Shown here in pieces: positions 26,194 through 36,600 of a DNA stretch of 64,000 bases. Source of the DNA: G963662905 sp963676725. GTDB lineage: Bacteria > Bacteroidota > Bacteroidia > Bacteroidales > WRLA01. The position numbers and the translations under genes were made by a program. The notes beneath the pieces are model-generated. The model saw nothing but the letters and a program-made list of their open reading frames with translations, searched no databases and was not told where the DNA came from. The DNA lies in the NCBI GenBank assembly GCA_963676725.1, contig OY781463.1:992001-1056000 (forward strand). The letters are read 5' to 3'. The stretch's first letter is position 1; each line of letters begins with the position of its first letter.

Positions 26194-27585
26194 ATGGACA
26201 GAACAACATCCACAAAAACTGCTAACCCTCGCATTATCCTCATTATATTGTTTTTTGGGGTGCTTATGGGCGCTCTCGATATCTCCATCGTGGGGCCGGC
26301 CATGCCCAGTATTTCAAAAAGTTTTCGTGTGGATGAAGGCGGCATGGCCTGGATTTTTAGTATATACGTATTGTTTAATCTGGTTGGTATCAGTTTTTTA
26401 TCACGCCTGTCCGATATTCATGGAAGACGTATACTTTATGTTGTTTCCATTTTTGTGTTTGCCCTGGGATCTTTAATTGCCGCTTTTTCCCCCAATCTAA
26501 ATGTACTCCTTATCGGTAGGGCCGTGCAAGGCTTTGGTGCTTCAGGGATTTTTCCTGTCGCCTCGGCAGTTGTTGGCGACATTTTCCCTCCCGAAAAACG
26601 AGGAAGAGCTCTGGGAATGATTGGCGCCGTTTTTGGCATCGCTTTTATTGTTGGTCCCATTATCGCCGGCTTAATTTTGATGTTTACCAGCTGGCATGCT
26701 CTGTTTTTAATCAATTTACCCATTGCCGTAATACTGATGCTGTTTGCATGGATCTACCTTCCCGGACGCATCAAAAATCAGGGCAGAAGCTTTGATTTCT
26801 ATGGTGCAGTTTTGATGGGATTAAGTCTGGCTTGCTTTGCTCTTGCCGTGAATATGATCCGTCCTGATGATCTCCTCGCTTCCCTAAGTTCAGCGCTTTT
26901 TTTGGGTTTGTTTTTTGCGTGTATCTTATTTTTCGCATTATTTTATCGTGTTGAATTGCGCGCTAAAGACCCTGTTTTACGTGTTGAATTATTTAAAACA
27001 CGACAACTAAGGGTCTTAGGGTTGATTGCTATTGGTCTTGGTCTTTTTCAGTCTGTTTTTGTTTTTATTCCCCAAATGTCGGTACATCTTTTTTCGATTA
27101 GTATATCAGAAGCCAGTTTTATGCTGATGCCGCTTGTAATAGCAACGGCAATTGCGTCACCTTTGGCCGGGCGTTTTACCGATCGTTTTGGTTCGCGAAT
27201 AGTGATTGCTGTAGGGCTGTTTATCGCAGGAATGGCTTGTGCTTTTTTGGCTTTTTCTGGCCAGAACCACGGCGTATTTTATACTGCCGGAGCTTTATTA
27301 GGCATTGGTTTTTCATTTCGCTCTTCACTAAATTATATTATGCTGAACGAAGTGCCTCCATCAGAACGTGCATCAACCCAAGGGATTCTTGCGGTATTGG
27401 TAAGTGTTGGCCAACTGAGCGGAGCCGCAGCCATTGGCGCCCTCCTCTCGAGCGAAAAAGGTCCTGTGGATGGTTTTAAATATACCTTTTTGTATTTATT
27501 TGCACTAGCTGTTGCACTGACATTGCTTTCCCTTTTTCTGAAAAGCAGGAAGAGTGAGAGAGGCGACCTGTATACAGAAGTCTAG
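26194..27585 (+). CDS. Major facilitator superfamily transporter, drug-efflux (DHA) type
   Basis: 463 residues from ATG 26194 (MDRTTSTKTANPR). The frame is open to 26050, but that part translates the hairpin repeat and is not protein-like. Motifs: GALDISIVGPAMPSI in helix 1, LSDIHGRR (motif A) after helix 2, and GIAFIVGPIIAG (motif C) in helix 5. This combination suggests a proton-coupled multidrug exporter. The -7-like TATTTTTG lies at 26182-26189, only a few bases before the ATG. The last array hairpin ends 49 bases upstream of the start, so the array forms the whole upstream region of this gene. Substrate unknown. Confidence 0.85.
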   Translation: MDRTTSTKTANPRIILIILFFGVLMGALDISIVGPAMPSISKSFRVDEGGMAWIFSIYVLFNLVGISFLSRLSDIHGRRILYVVSIFVFALGSLIAAFSPNLNVLLIGRAVQGFGASGIFPVASAVVGDIFPPEKRGRALGMIGAVFGIAFIVGPIIAGLILMFTSWHALFLINLPIAVILMLFAWIYLPGRIKNQGRSFDFYGAVLMGLSLACFALAVNMIRPDDLLASLSSALFLGLFFACILFFALFYRVELRAKDPVLRVELFKTRQLRVLGLIAIGLGLFQSVFVFIPQMSVHLFSISISEASFMLMPLVIATAIASPLAGRFTDRFGSRIVIAVGLFIAGMACAFLAFSGQNHGVFYTAGALLGIGFSFRSSLNYIMLNEVPPSERASTQGILAVLVSVGQLSGAAAIGALLSSEKGPVDGFKYTFLYLFALAVALTLLSLFLKSRKSERGDLYTEV

Positions 27586-27599
27586 TACGCCTTACTCCC

Positions 27600-27688
27600 C
27601 AATCAAATTCAATTGTGTGCTTTCATCAAAATGGCGGGTGCTGGGCTTGGGTAAAGGTTCTATAAATCCTTCGAAGGTTGGGTAGATT
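27600..27688 (-). pseudogene. 3'-end fragment of a DUF296 gene (89-bp direct repeat)
   Basis: Bases 27600-27688 equal 47421-47509 with a single difference (27654). In the minus frame they encode the last residues of the DUF296 protein (PTFEGFIEP.PKPSTRHFD...), ending LIGE and a stop. The intact gene is at 47413-47832, almost 20 kb away, on the far side of the T9SS protein island. This copy has no 5' part and is not expected to be expressed. Confidence 0.85.
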
Positions 27689-27700
27689 GTAATAATAGGT

Positions 27701-27744
27701 CAAAAAGGGCAGGAATAGCTTATTAAAACTATTCCTGACTTTTT
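27701..27744. terminator. Bidirectional terminator between the MFS and SprB-repeat genes
   Basis: CAGGAATAG (27710-27718) pairs with CTATTCCTG (27729-27737), a 9-bp stem with a 10-base loop. TTTTT follows at 27740-27744 on the plus strand. CAAAAAGGG (27701-27709) gives a T-run on the minus strand. It lies between two convergent genes. Confidence 0.75.
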
Positions 27745-27771
27745 GTTTGATTTTTGAAGCTGTGCTTCGAA

Positions 27772-30700
27772 TTATAAATGTACAATCCTTTGTACTTTTT
27801 TCGATGACCATTTGGATCCTACTGCTTGTATATGAACGTAATAAACGCCCGGTAAAAAGTTGCTGAGGTCAAAATGCTGCTGAACGGAACCTGCTGCAAT
27901 GTTGATTTCATTGTGTTGGATTATACAGCCTTGTGCATTCAGAAAATAATAGCTTAGTTGAACTTCGGAAGTAAATTCCATATCAAGCATGACTTCATTC
28001 CGTGTTGGATTGGGATGTGCCTCTCCAATCCAATTCCTATTTGATTCTATTTCATGAGCAGTAGTTAATGTATTGATTTCACCAACAAAAGAGCCAAGCT
28101 TAGTAAAGATTTTATCACCTTCTAAATAGGTGACATCCAACTTTTCTGCCTGTTCCATTCCTTCGGTGATGTATCGAAAATGAAAATTTGCCCCCGGTGT
28201 AAAACCTTCTTTTACACTGGTTTGTTCTTCATCTATTCCTGCGGGGAAATAAATATACTCGCCTGTTACCACCGCTGCTCCAAGGCATTGGTCGTTTTCA
28301 TAAACACCAATTTCTGTGTATCGCTGCAATTGTCCATTATTTTGTATGGCAAATGTCATGGGATTAAATGGTCGTCCATGATTTATAGGTTTTAGCAAAC
28401 GGGTTTTCGCTTGCGACCTTGCATCACTTTTATAATCGCCAAAGTTTTCATTGAGATCGAGGCTGCAGTCGGCAAATACTTTTACCTGATAGCCCTGAGC
28501 AGGCTCAAAATTCCCAATTGTATTGACCCAGCCCCAAGGTAATTCTTGCAAAAGATTTCCATTTTGATCGATTACTTTATCAAGCGCTCCCGCATCAATA
28601 AGTTGTTGCATCACATTTTGGGCGTCTGCCGTTTCTTGTGCAGGCCAGCTGATGATATTCCATGCCGGACTCATAGCAATGCTTATCGGCATTTGTACGG
28701 CAGCACCATTCGTGGAGAATTCTGCATCCGTTGTTACTTTTATCTGATATCCTTCAGTATTGCTCATATCACCAATGGTGTTTATCCAGCCCCAGGGCAT
28801 ATGCTGCACTATTTGTCCTGATTCGTCGATTATTTTTAGCTGCGGATCTGTATTTATTAGGCTTTGCATTAGTGTTTCCATGTCGTAGTTTTCCGGCATG
28901 ATATTCCAAGAGATCATATTCCATCCTGTTGTAAGATTGAATTGTTGTGTTTGTTCAGCTAAGCCTTTGAGCTGTGCGATTGTGCTTTCATCTATTGTAA
29001 ATACTTCCCATGCGAATTGAGGCGCATATTGGAAAATGGTGTAAACATAAGTATATTCCAGCTGGCTGTTTTCATCCCAAATCCTATATTTTATGTCATT
29101 TCCTGGCGTATATCCATTGATTCCAGCTTGATCAGGATCATCCATCGAGCAGATAATGTTGATATAGGTATTATTATCCAATGAGTCGATGCATTGATCG
29201 AGAACGCCTGAGCCGACACATTGATCCCCGTCATAGATGGCGATTTCATCCATCCATTGCATCTCTGTGTCTTCAATAAGTGCATTTGTGATGGTGAAAT
29301 TCATTGGGTTAAGTGGATTTCCTGTCCATATGGTGCTGAAATGAACTTCCGGAATTATTATAGGATTATTATTAAAAATGCTTGTACACCCGTTGGCGTC
29401 TTTCACTTGAATATTGTAACTTCCTGCTGATAAAGCAATAAAATCGCCATTGTTTTCATGCCAGCTTTGTCCATTGTCCAATGAATAGAAAAGATTGTCG
29501 CTTCCGCCTGATGCTTGAATAATAATACGAGCATCATTTGCGCCATTTTTACTTTCTTTAAAATATTGCACTGAATTGATAATTAATTCAGCAGGTTCTG
29601 AGATAATATGAGGGTTCGCAGGCCATTCTGTTTGGCAATTATGCGCATCTTTTGCAATTATCGTATAATTACCCTGAGCTAGATTTTCGAAGGTCATAGC
29701 TGCTTGCCAGTTCAGTCCATTATCAATAGAATATTGAAGATCGTTGCTTCCTCCTGTAGCTATAATGCTGATGATGCCATCGGTGGAACCATAGCAAAGA
29801 ATATTTTGCCCTTGTACATCCGAAATGATCAAAGCTTCCGGCTCATTCACTGTGATTGGATTTTCTGGATAATTAAAAATGCATTCGTTTTCGTCTTTGA
29901 TTTGAATTGTGTAATCACCGGATGAAAGTTCGCCAAATAAGCCTGAACTGCTCCAATAGTTTCCATTGTCGATAGAATAGGATAAATTTCCTGTTCCTCC
30001 GCTTCCACTAATATCAATAATGCCGTCATCTGCACCATTGCATTGTACATCGGTTATTATTAGTTCATCTAGGTTAACTGCCTCGGGCTGAGTGATTGTG
30101 ATTGGATTGTTTTCGTAAATGAGTTCGCAATCATGTTCGTCTTTTATTTTGATATGATAATCGCCGGCAGGGAGGTTTTCAAAAAGAGAGGTTGATTGCC
30201 AGTTTGTTCCATTGTCGATGGAGTAATTCAGTATTCCTGACCCACCGGAAGCTGTAATATTGATGCTTCCTTCATAAATGCTATGGCATTGAAGGTTAGT
30301 GGTTTCTATGGAACTGATTTCGAGAGCCTCAGGTTCGATAATAAGCACCGGATTATTATTATAAATATAGAGACATTCATTTTCATCTTTGATTTTTATA
30401 AAGTATTCACCGGATGAAAGTTCGCCAAATATGCCTGAACTGCTCCAATAGTTTCCATTGTCGATAGAATAGGATAAATTCCCTGTTCCTCCGCTTCCAC
30501 TAATATCAATAATTCCGTCATCTGCACCATTGCATTGTACATCGGTTATTATTAGTTCATCTAGGTTAACTGCCTCGGGCTGAGTAATTGTGATTGGATT
30601 GTTTTCGTAAATGAGTTCGCAATCATGTTCGTCTTTTATTTTGATATGATAATCGCTTGAAGGGAGATTCTCAAAAAGAGAAGCTGATTGCCAGCTTATT

Positions 30701-33564
30701 CCATTGTCGATGGAGTAATTCAGTATTCCTGACCCACCGGAAGCTGTAATATTGATGCTTCCTTCATAAATGCTATGGCATTGAAGGTTAGTGGTTTCTA
30801 TGGAACTGATTTCGAGAGCCTCAGGTTCGATAATAAGCACCGGATTATTATTATAAATATAGAGACATTCGTTCTCATCTTTGATTTGTATAAAGTATTC
30901 ACCGGATGAAAGTTCGCCAAATAAGCCTGAACTGCTCCAATAGTTTCCATTGTCGATAGAATAGGATAAATTCCCTGTCCCTCCGCTTCCAGTAATTTCA
31001 ATAATTCCGTCATCTGCACCATTGCATTGTACATCGGTTATTATTAGTTCATCTAGGTTAACTGCCTCGGGCTGAGTGATTGTGATTGGATTGTTTTCGT
31101 AAATGAGTTCGCAATCATGTTCGTCTTTTATTTTGATATGATAATCGCCGGCAGGGAGGTTTTCAAAAAGAGAGGTTGATTGCCAGTTTGTTCCATTGTC
31201 GATGGAGTAATTCAGTATTCCTGACCCACCGGAAGCTGTAATATTGATGCTTCCTTCATAAATGCTATGGCATTGAAGGTTAGTGGTTTCTATGGAACTG
31301 ATTTCGAGAGCCTCAGGTTCGATAATAAGCACCGGATTATTATTATAAATATAGAGACATTCATTTTCATCTTTGATTTTTATAAAGTATTCACCGGATG
31401 AAAGTTCGCCAAATAAGCCTGAACTGCTCCAATAGTTTCCATTGTCGATAGAATAGGATAAATTCCCTGTCCCCCCGCTTCCACTAATATCAATAATGCC
31501 GTCATTTCCGCCATAACATTGCACAAAGCTTATTATCAGTTCATCCAGGTTAACTGCCTCGGGCTGAGTAATTGTGATTGGATTGTTTTCGTAAATGAGT
31601 TCGCAATCATGTTCGTCTTTTATTTTGATATGATAATCGCCGGCAGGGAGATTCTCAAAAAGAGAAGCTGATTGCCAGTTTATTCCATTGTCGATGGAGT
31701 AATTCAGTATTCCTGACCCACCGGAAGCTGTAATATTTATTACACCATCGTTGAGCCCATTACAGCTAATATTTTCAATAAGTACATCAGTTATTTCAAT
31801 TATGGGCGGTTCTGAAATGATCATTGGATTTTGGCCATAAACCAAGCTGCAATTATTCGCATCTTTTACCCGAACATTATATGAACCACTAAAAAGATCG
31901 CTAAATAATGGACTTGCTTGCCAATTTGCACCATCATCAATAGAATATTGAAGAGGCGCAACACCCCCAGAGGCTGTGATATTTATGCTTCCATTCTGGT
32001 TTCCATGGCATAGGCTAACATCCTGAATTGCTATATCGCTGATAAGCACTGCTTCCGGACCGCTAATTACTACAGGGTTATTTTCATAAGCAAGCTGACA
32101 AAGGTTTTCATCTCTGATATGTAGTGTATATTCCCCTGTAGGCAGATCGGTAAATATATTGTTTTCAGACCAATTGTTGCCGTCGTCAATACTATGCATT
32201 ATGCTGCCCGTTCCACCGCTTGCAGTAATTGTTATGCTTCCATTATCGCTATTGAAGCAGCCACTAACATCCTGTGTGTCAATATTATCAAAGGCAAGTG
32301 CTTCAGGGTTCAAAATAATGACCGGATTGTTTGTCCAATCTGTACGGCAGCCAAAAGTATCTACAACAGCAACTGTATAATCACCTCCGTTGAGGTTGGT
32401 AAATAAACCGGAATTTTCTTGCCAATCGTTTCCATTGTTCACCGTATAAGATAGTTCTGTATCGCCGCTACCCATAATAGTGATGCTGCCGTCATTTGCA
32501 TCATGGCAACTTAGGTTGGATGTCGTTACTGTGCTGATTTGTGGGATATTGGCAATATATAATGGTGCAACACTATAGAGTGAAGCCATCGTATCGCCAT
32601 CTTGTTTTAGATAATAACAGTCGTTATTTTCCCAATTGATATCTGCGCTGCCTGTATGGCTAGAACTAAAATGAAAGCTTATAAGTGTGTCGTTTATGAT
32701 AAATAGGGAATCTCCTGAGGATGTCCAATTTAATTCAACCGATCCATTATTTTCTGAAACCAAAATAGGATTGCTGTTAAATACTAAATTTTGCATTGCT
32801 GTGCCATCAAAGGAGAGCAAGCTGTTGTCGAAAGTAAATTTTAAATGGAAGGCAAAGGCTTTGTTTATGGTTTTTGCTATAATTGGAATTGTGAATTGCT
32901 CCAAAGGAATATTTTTACAGACATAGGGCGCTTTGATGTTGGTTTTTACGGCAAATTCGCCATTGAGCCGAGTAACGCTTGTTTCCAGCTGTGCAAATTG
33001 AGCAAAATCCCAGCCCGGGTAGGGATAAACAGAGGTTTCTGTATACGACTCGGCATCCATTGAGGCATCCCAGAGTTTATAAAGGATTTCATGCCCTTGG
33101 ATGTAACCGTCCTGTTGTGGAGTGGCCGGATCATCTTTGCCGCATTGGATATATAAATATGTGTTATCGTTTGCAGTGTCGATGACGGCTGTAAGTACAC
33201 CGGCGCCAACACAAATATCCCCGTCGAATACACCAATTTCATCTCCGGCTTCAAGATTCGCACCATCAATCAGGGCTTCCATAACGCAGATGGTCATAGG
33301 ATATGTGGGGTTTCCTATATAGTCGGGTGAAAAATGATTGCCGTTTAATAATGATGTAATATTTTGATTTTTAACTATTAAACCTCCTTGTTTCTTGTCA
33401 AGAAATGGAGTTGGTAGTTGATCATTTTTTGTATTGAAAAGTGATGTGTTCGTACGCTCTCCGGCAAGATTACTATTTGCGTAGCAATTCGCTGGAGGGA
33501 ACAATATAATAAGCGATCCGATGATCAAAAGAGAGAGAAGGTGCGATCTAATATTATGAATCAT
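27772..33564 (-). CDS. Giant T9SS-exported surface protein with 13 SprB-type repeats
   Basis: 1930 residues. Signal peptide at 1-29. A module of the type GNPxxPMTI...GDEIGVFDGDxCVGA lies at about 78-215, then a possible cohesin-like domain (about 215-340). Residues about 343-1408 hold 13 repeats of roughly 82 residues with core ITASGGSGxLxYSIDNGxxW, SprB-repeat type, most with a Cys pair. Then come another GNP module, two tandem PWGWINTIG-type modules, a third GNP module and a T9SS tail (PNPTRNEV ... GVYYVHIQ). SprB of gliding bacteria is a surface adhesin. Here it is probably an adhesin or surface-layer fibre. Four repeat pairs are near-identical in DNA (period 492 bp). A terminator precedes it, so it is probably transcribed alone. 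Confidence 0.9.
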   Translation of the reverse strand: MIHNIRSHLLSLLIIGSLIILFPPANCYANSNLAGERTNTSLFNTKNDQLPTPFLDKKQGGLIVKNQNITSLLNGNHFSPDYIGNPTYPMTICVMEALIDGANLEAGDEIGVFDGDICVGAGVLTAVIDTANDNTYLYIQCGKDDPATPQQDGYIQGHEILYKLWDASMDAESYTETSVYPYPGWDFAQFAQLETSVTRLNGEFAVKTNIKAPYVCKNIPLEQFTIPIIAKTINKAFAFHLKFTFDNSLLSFDGTAMQNLVFNSNPILVSENNGSVELNWTSSGDSLFIINDTLISFHFSSSHTGSADINWENNDCYYLKQDGDTMASLYSVAPLYIANIPQISTVTTSNLSCHDANDGSITIMGSGDTELSYTVNNGNDWQENSGLFTNLNGGDYTVAVVDTFGCRTDWTNNPVIILNPEALAFDNIDTQDVSGCFNSDNGSITITASGGTGSIMHSIDDGNNWSENNIFTDLPTGEYTLHIRDENLCQLAYENNPVVISGPEAVLISDIAIQDVSLCHGNQNGSINITASGGVAPLQYSIDDGANWQASPLFSDLFSGSYNVRVKDANNCSLVYGQNPMIISEPPIIEITDVLIENISCNGLNDGVINITASGGSGILNYSIDNGINWQSASLFENLPAGDYHIKIKDEHDCELIYENNPITITQPEAVNLDELIISFVQCYGGNDGIIDISGSGGTGNLSYSIDNGNYWSSSGLFGELSSGEYFIKIKDENECLYIYNNNPVLIIEPEALEISSIETTNLQCHSIYEGSINITASGGSGILNYSIDNGTNWQSTSLFENLPAGDYHIKIKDEHDCELIYENNPITITQPEAVNLDELIITDVQCNGADDGIIEITGSGGTGNLSYSIDNGNYWSSSGLFGELSSGEYFIQIKDENECLYIYNNNPVLIIEPEALEISSIETTNLQCHSIYEGSINITASGGSGILNYSIDNGISWQSASLFENLPSSDYHIKIKDEHDCELIYENNPITITQPEAVNLDELIITDVQCNGADDGIIDISGSGGTGNLSYSIDNGNYWSSSGIFGELSSGEYFIKIKDENECLYIYNNNPVLIIEPEALEISSIETTNLQCHSIYEGSINITASGGSGILNYSIDNGTNWQSTSLFENLPAGDYHIKIKDEHDCELIYENNPITITQPEAVNLDELIITDVQCNGADDGIIDISGSGGTGNLSYSIDNGNYWSSSGLFGELSSGDYTIQIKDENECIFNYPENPITVNEPEALIISDVQGQNILCYGSTDGIISIIATGGSNDLQYSIDNGLNWQAAMTFENLAQGNYTIIAKDAHNCQTEWPANPHIISEPAELIINSVQYFKESKNGANDARIIIQASGGSDNLFYSLDNGQSWHENNGDFIALSAGSYNIQVKDANGCTSIFNNNPIIIPEVHFSTIWTGNPLNPMNFTITNALIEDTEMQWMDEIAIYDGDQCVGSGVLDQCIDSLDNNTYINIICSMDDPDQAGINGYTPGNDIKYRIWDENSQLEYTYVYTIFQYAPQFAWEVFTIDESTIAQLKGLAEQTQQFNLTTGWNMISWNIMPENYDMETLMQSLINTDPQLKIIDESGQIVQHMPWGWINTIGDMSNTEGYQIKVTTDAEFSTNGAAVQMPISIAMSPAWNIISWPAQETADAQNVMQQLIDAGALDKVIDQNGNLLQELPWGWVNTIGNFEPAQGYQVKVFADCSLDLNENFGDYKSDARSQAKTRLLKPINHGRPFNPMTFAIQNNGQLQRYTEIGVYENDQCLGAAVVTGEYIYFPAGIDEEQTSVKEGFTPGANFHFRYITEGMEQAEKLDVTYLEGDKIFTKLGSFVGEINTLTTAHEIESNRNWIGEAHPNPTRNEVMLDMEFTSEVQLSYYFLNAQGCIIQHNEINIAAGSVQQHFDLSNFLPGVYYVHIQAVGSKWSSKKVQRIVHL
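29880..31790 (-). repeat. 492-bp tandem repeat inside the SprB-repeat gene
   Basis: The same 12-base landmark (GAGTTCGCAATC) recurs at 30121, 30613, 31105 and 31597, exactly 492 bases apart. The units are almost identical at DNA level and each encodes two 82-residue repeats. The repeat is in frame (164 codons), so copy number can change without breaking the protein. Confidence 0.9.
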
Positions 33565-33604
33565 TATACTTGATTTTAATTTGGAGTGACTAAAATGAAT
33601 GTCT

Positions 33605-33634
33605 TAAAAAGACCAGGGCTTACGCCCCGGTCTT
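33605..33634 (-). terminator. Terminator after the 3166-residue protein gene
   Basis: AAGACC(A)GGGC (33609-33619) pairs with GCCC(C)GGTCTT (33624-33634). On the minus strand the stem is followed by TTTTTAAG. It lies between the stop of the 3166-residue gene and the start of the SprB-repeat gene. Confidence 0.7.
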
Positions 33635-33661
33635 GTAAACCAACAAATTGCATGAAAAAAG

Positions 33662-36600
33662 CTAAATCTTAATAATTCGTATAGACTTATTGTATGTTTT
33701 GTCTGTTTGCTTGAACTCAATCCTTAGGTAATAAACGCCCGGAGCAAAATGTTCCAGCTTCATTAGCTGATTGTAGTCTCCTGTAGTTTGTTTGGATTGC
33801 AGTATGTTCGTGAGACTTTTCCCCTCTGCATTTTGCAGCCAGATATGTACTTCTGCTTCTTCTGCAAGCGAGTAAGTCAATAGGCTGTTTTCGCGTGCAG
33901 GATTAGGGAATACGCTGATATTTGTCCCGGAAGGCAATGCTTGCTCAAGATCCAAAGCATCTTTTAGGCTACCGATGAAGGTGCCGCGTTTTGTGAAAAC
34001 ACGTGCACCTTCAAGATAGCTGATGTTGAGTTTTTGGTCAATATTTCCGTTTGCTCCATAGCATCTGAATTCAGGGACAGAGCCTTCGGAAAATCCTTCA
34101 ATTTCTGATGTAGCATCTTCATCAATAGAGGCTGTAATATAAATATATTCACCTACGACAACGGCAGCACCAACACAATTTTCTCCATCATAAACGGCTA
34201 TTTCTGAACCAATGGGCAGAACGTCATCATTTTTAAGAGCAAAGGTCATTGGATGGAGAGGATTGCCGGTAGATACAGTTTGATAATGTGTTGGGAGTTG
34301 TTTTTCAGGTATTAGTGCCAGATGATCTCCTGAGCTTGTATTTGCAGTAAATATACATGCTTGATTTACTTTGATTTGATATCCCTCTCCGGGCTGCAGA
34401 TTGCCAATATTATTAACCCAGCCCCAAGGGAATTGCTCCAGAACATTGCCTTGCTCATCAATGACTTTCACTAGTTTATCATCATCTATAAGTTCCGACA
34501 ATGCCTCAATAGAGAGTGCTGGATTTTGTGCGGGCCAGCCCATTGTATTCCATCCGGAGATTAGGGGTATATCATAAGGAAGAGCAAGAATGCTGCCCGT
34601 AGTGCTTAATGTGCAGTTGTCGTTGACTTTCAGGTAATAACCTTCTGTATTAGCCATATCGCCAATATTATTGACCCAGCCCCAAGGCATATGCTGCATG
34701 ATTTGGCCTGATTCATCCTGAATTTTAATGAGCTGATCGTTATCTATTAAATCGGTGAGAAGTGTCTCCAGATTATAATCATAAGGAGCAATATTCCACG
34801 AAATCATATTCCAGCCTGAAATTAGGTTGATGTTTTGTTGGATATGATCATAGGCATTCAGAAGAACAACGGCGGTTTCGTTCGCTGTAAAAACATCCAA
34901 AGCAAATGCAGGGTAGGGGTAGCTAACAAAAACAGTTTCCTGCTCTTCTTCCGCATTATTGTCCCAAATTTTATAGATAATTGGATTCCCTGCTGTATAG
35001 CCGTCTTTTTCAGTTGTTGCAGGATCATCAGCGGAACAGCTAATATAAACAAAGGTATTGTTGTCATTGGGGTCTATGCTTTGCGTTAGTTTCGCAGCCC
35101 CAACACAATGGTCGCCATCAAAGATTCCAATTTCATCATTGGCGCCGATCGGTATGTCTGAAAGATATGCTCCATTAACTGTTATCGTCATAGGATTAAG
35201 TGGGTTTCCGTTCCAATCAGGAATGAAATGCTGCCCACTGCTTAGGATTTGTACTTCAACTGTGTCCGATGGAACAGAAGATCCCTGCGTATAGTTTGCG
35301 GTAACAAAATAATTGTAGTTCCCCGCTTCAAGATTAATTTCATAATAATTTGTATCTAAAAAGGGTTCCTCGTTTAAGGGGTCATCATCGCCAGGATGGA
35401 AAACATTATATCCTAGGAAGAAACGATCATCTCTGAGTACTTGTGTTTTCTGAGGTGTGTCGGTTTTTATTTCAGTAAGGGCGATTTCAGAACCCGAATA
35501 CATGCGATTGTACGGAATTGGTTCTATATACTTCTTGCCTCCACCGGATTGGGTTACTTTGGCGCGCACCATCCAGTTATAATCTAGTGTTGGGGCGAGT
35601 TCGAGCAATGTTGTCCATGCGCTATTATAGTAAATCATATTACCAAGTCCGTCGATTGCAACAGCAGATCCTGCAGCAGCAAAGTCTCCGTCGGGTTCAT
35701 CCATATAATAGCCGAACCATAGTTCTTTGGTGGCATCAATTAATAGGGGCGTTTCCAGTTCGTAGTCATTCCATGCATCCCAAACGATGTCAGCTTCATC
35801 AATAGCAATTTCGGCAATAAGAACAGGATCGTTTATGCCTTCTTTTGTCCAAACACGGCCTGTATAATCAGTGTTGATGCCACTGGTTGTTATATAGATA
35901 CGTAGTGTCGTCAGGTTAAATCCATTGTAAGTAGCAAGAACATCAACAGGAATACGGACAGCGACATCAAACTGAGCCGCACCGGCACCTACACTACTAG
36001 CATAAACGCCATCGTCATAATATAACCAATCCAAAATTATGTTGGCTTTATTCCACCACAGATGCGCAGAGTCTCCAAGAGCTTCTGCATATAGGTTTTC
36101 CGGCGCTTGCAGATTGGAGTTGACATCAATATTAATTCCAATGGGGCATGCGTTCCCTTCATCGTATTCGGTGGTTACCTCATAAAAATGTACGCCTCCG
36201 TATGGAGGGGTGTCTATATAAGTACATTGGCTCATTGGTAGCATCAAATCGTTGATTTTTTGTCCGTTTCGATATACATTATAGCCGCTGAAATTTCTCA
36301 AAGCCCTGCCGTTTTGATCAGTATATTTTGCTTTTCCTTGCTGCCTGATGCCTTTTATTGGTTTTGGTGCTGATGCAAAAAGTGCTTCAGGGCTGCTTGT
36401 TTCCGGTATTTCTACTTCTCCATAAGCCAGAGTACGGTCACCGAAGTACATACCGTATACATGAGCTTTGAACATAAAGTCTTGATAAGAAGCAACAATC
36501 CATGATTCACCGGCTGTGCGGCTATAGCTACGGTTTACACCAGCGCCTTCATCGATACCGATTGGAGGACAGTCAGGATAAACACTGATTTGCTTCATAG

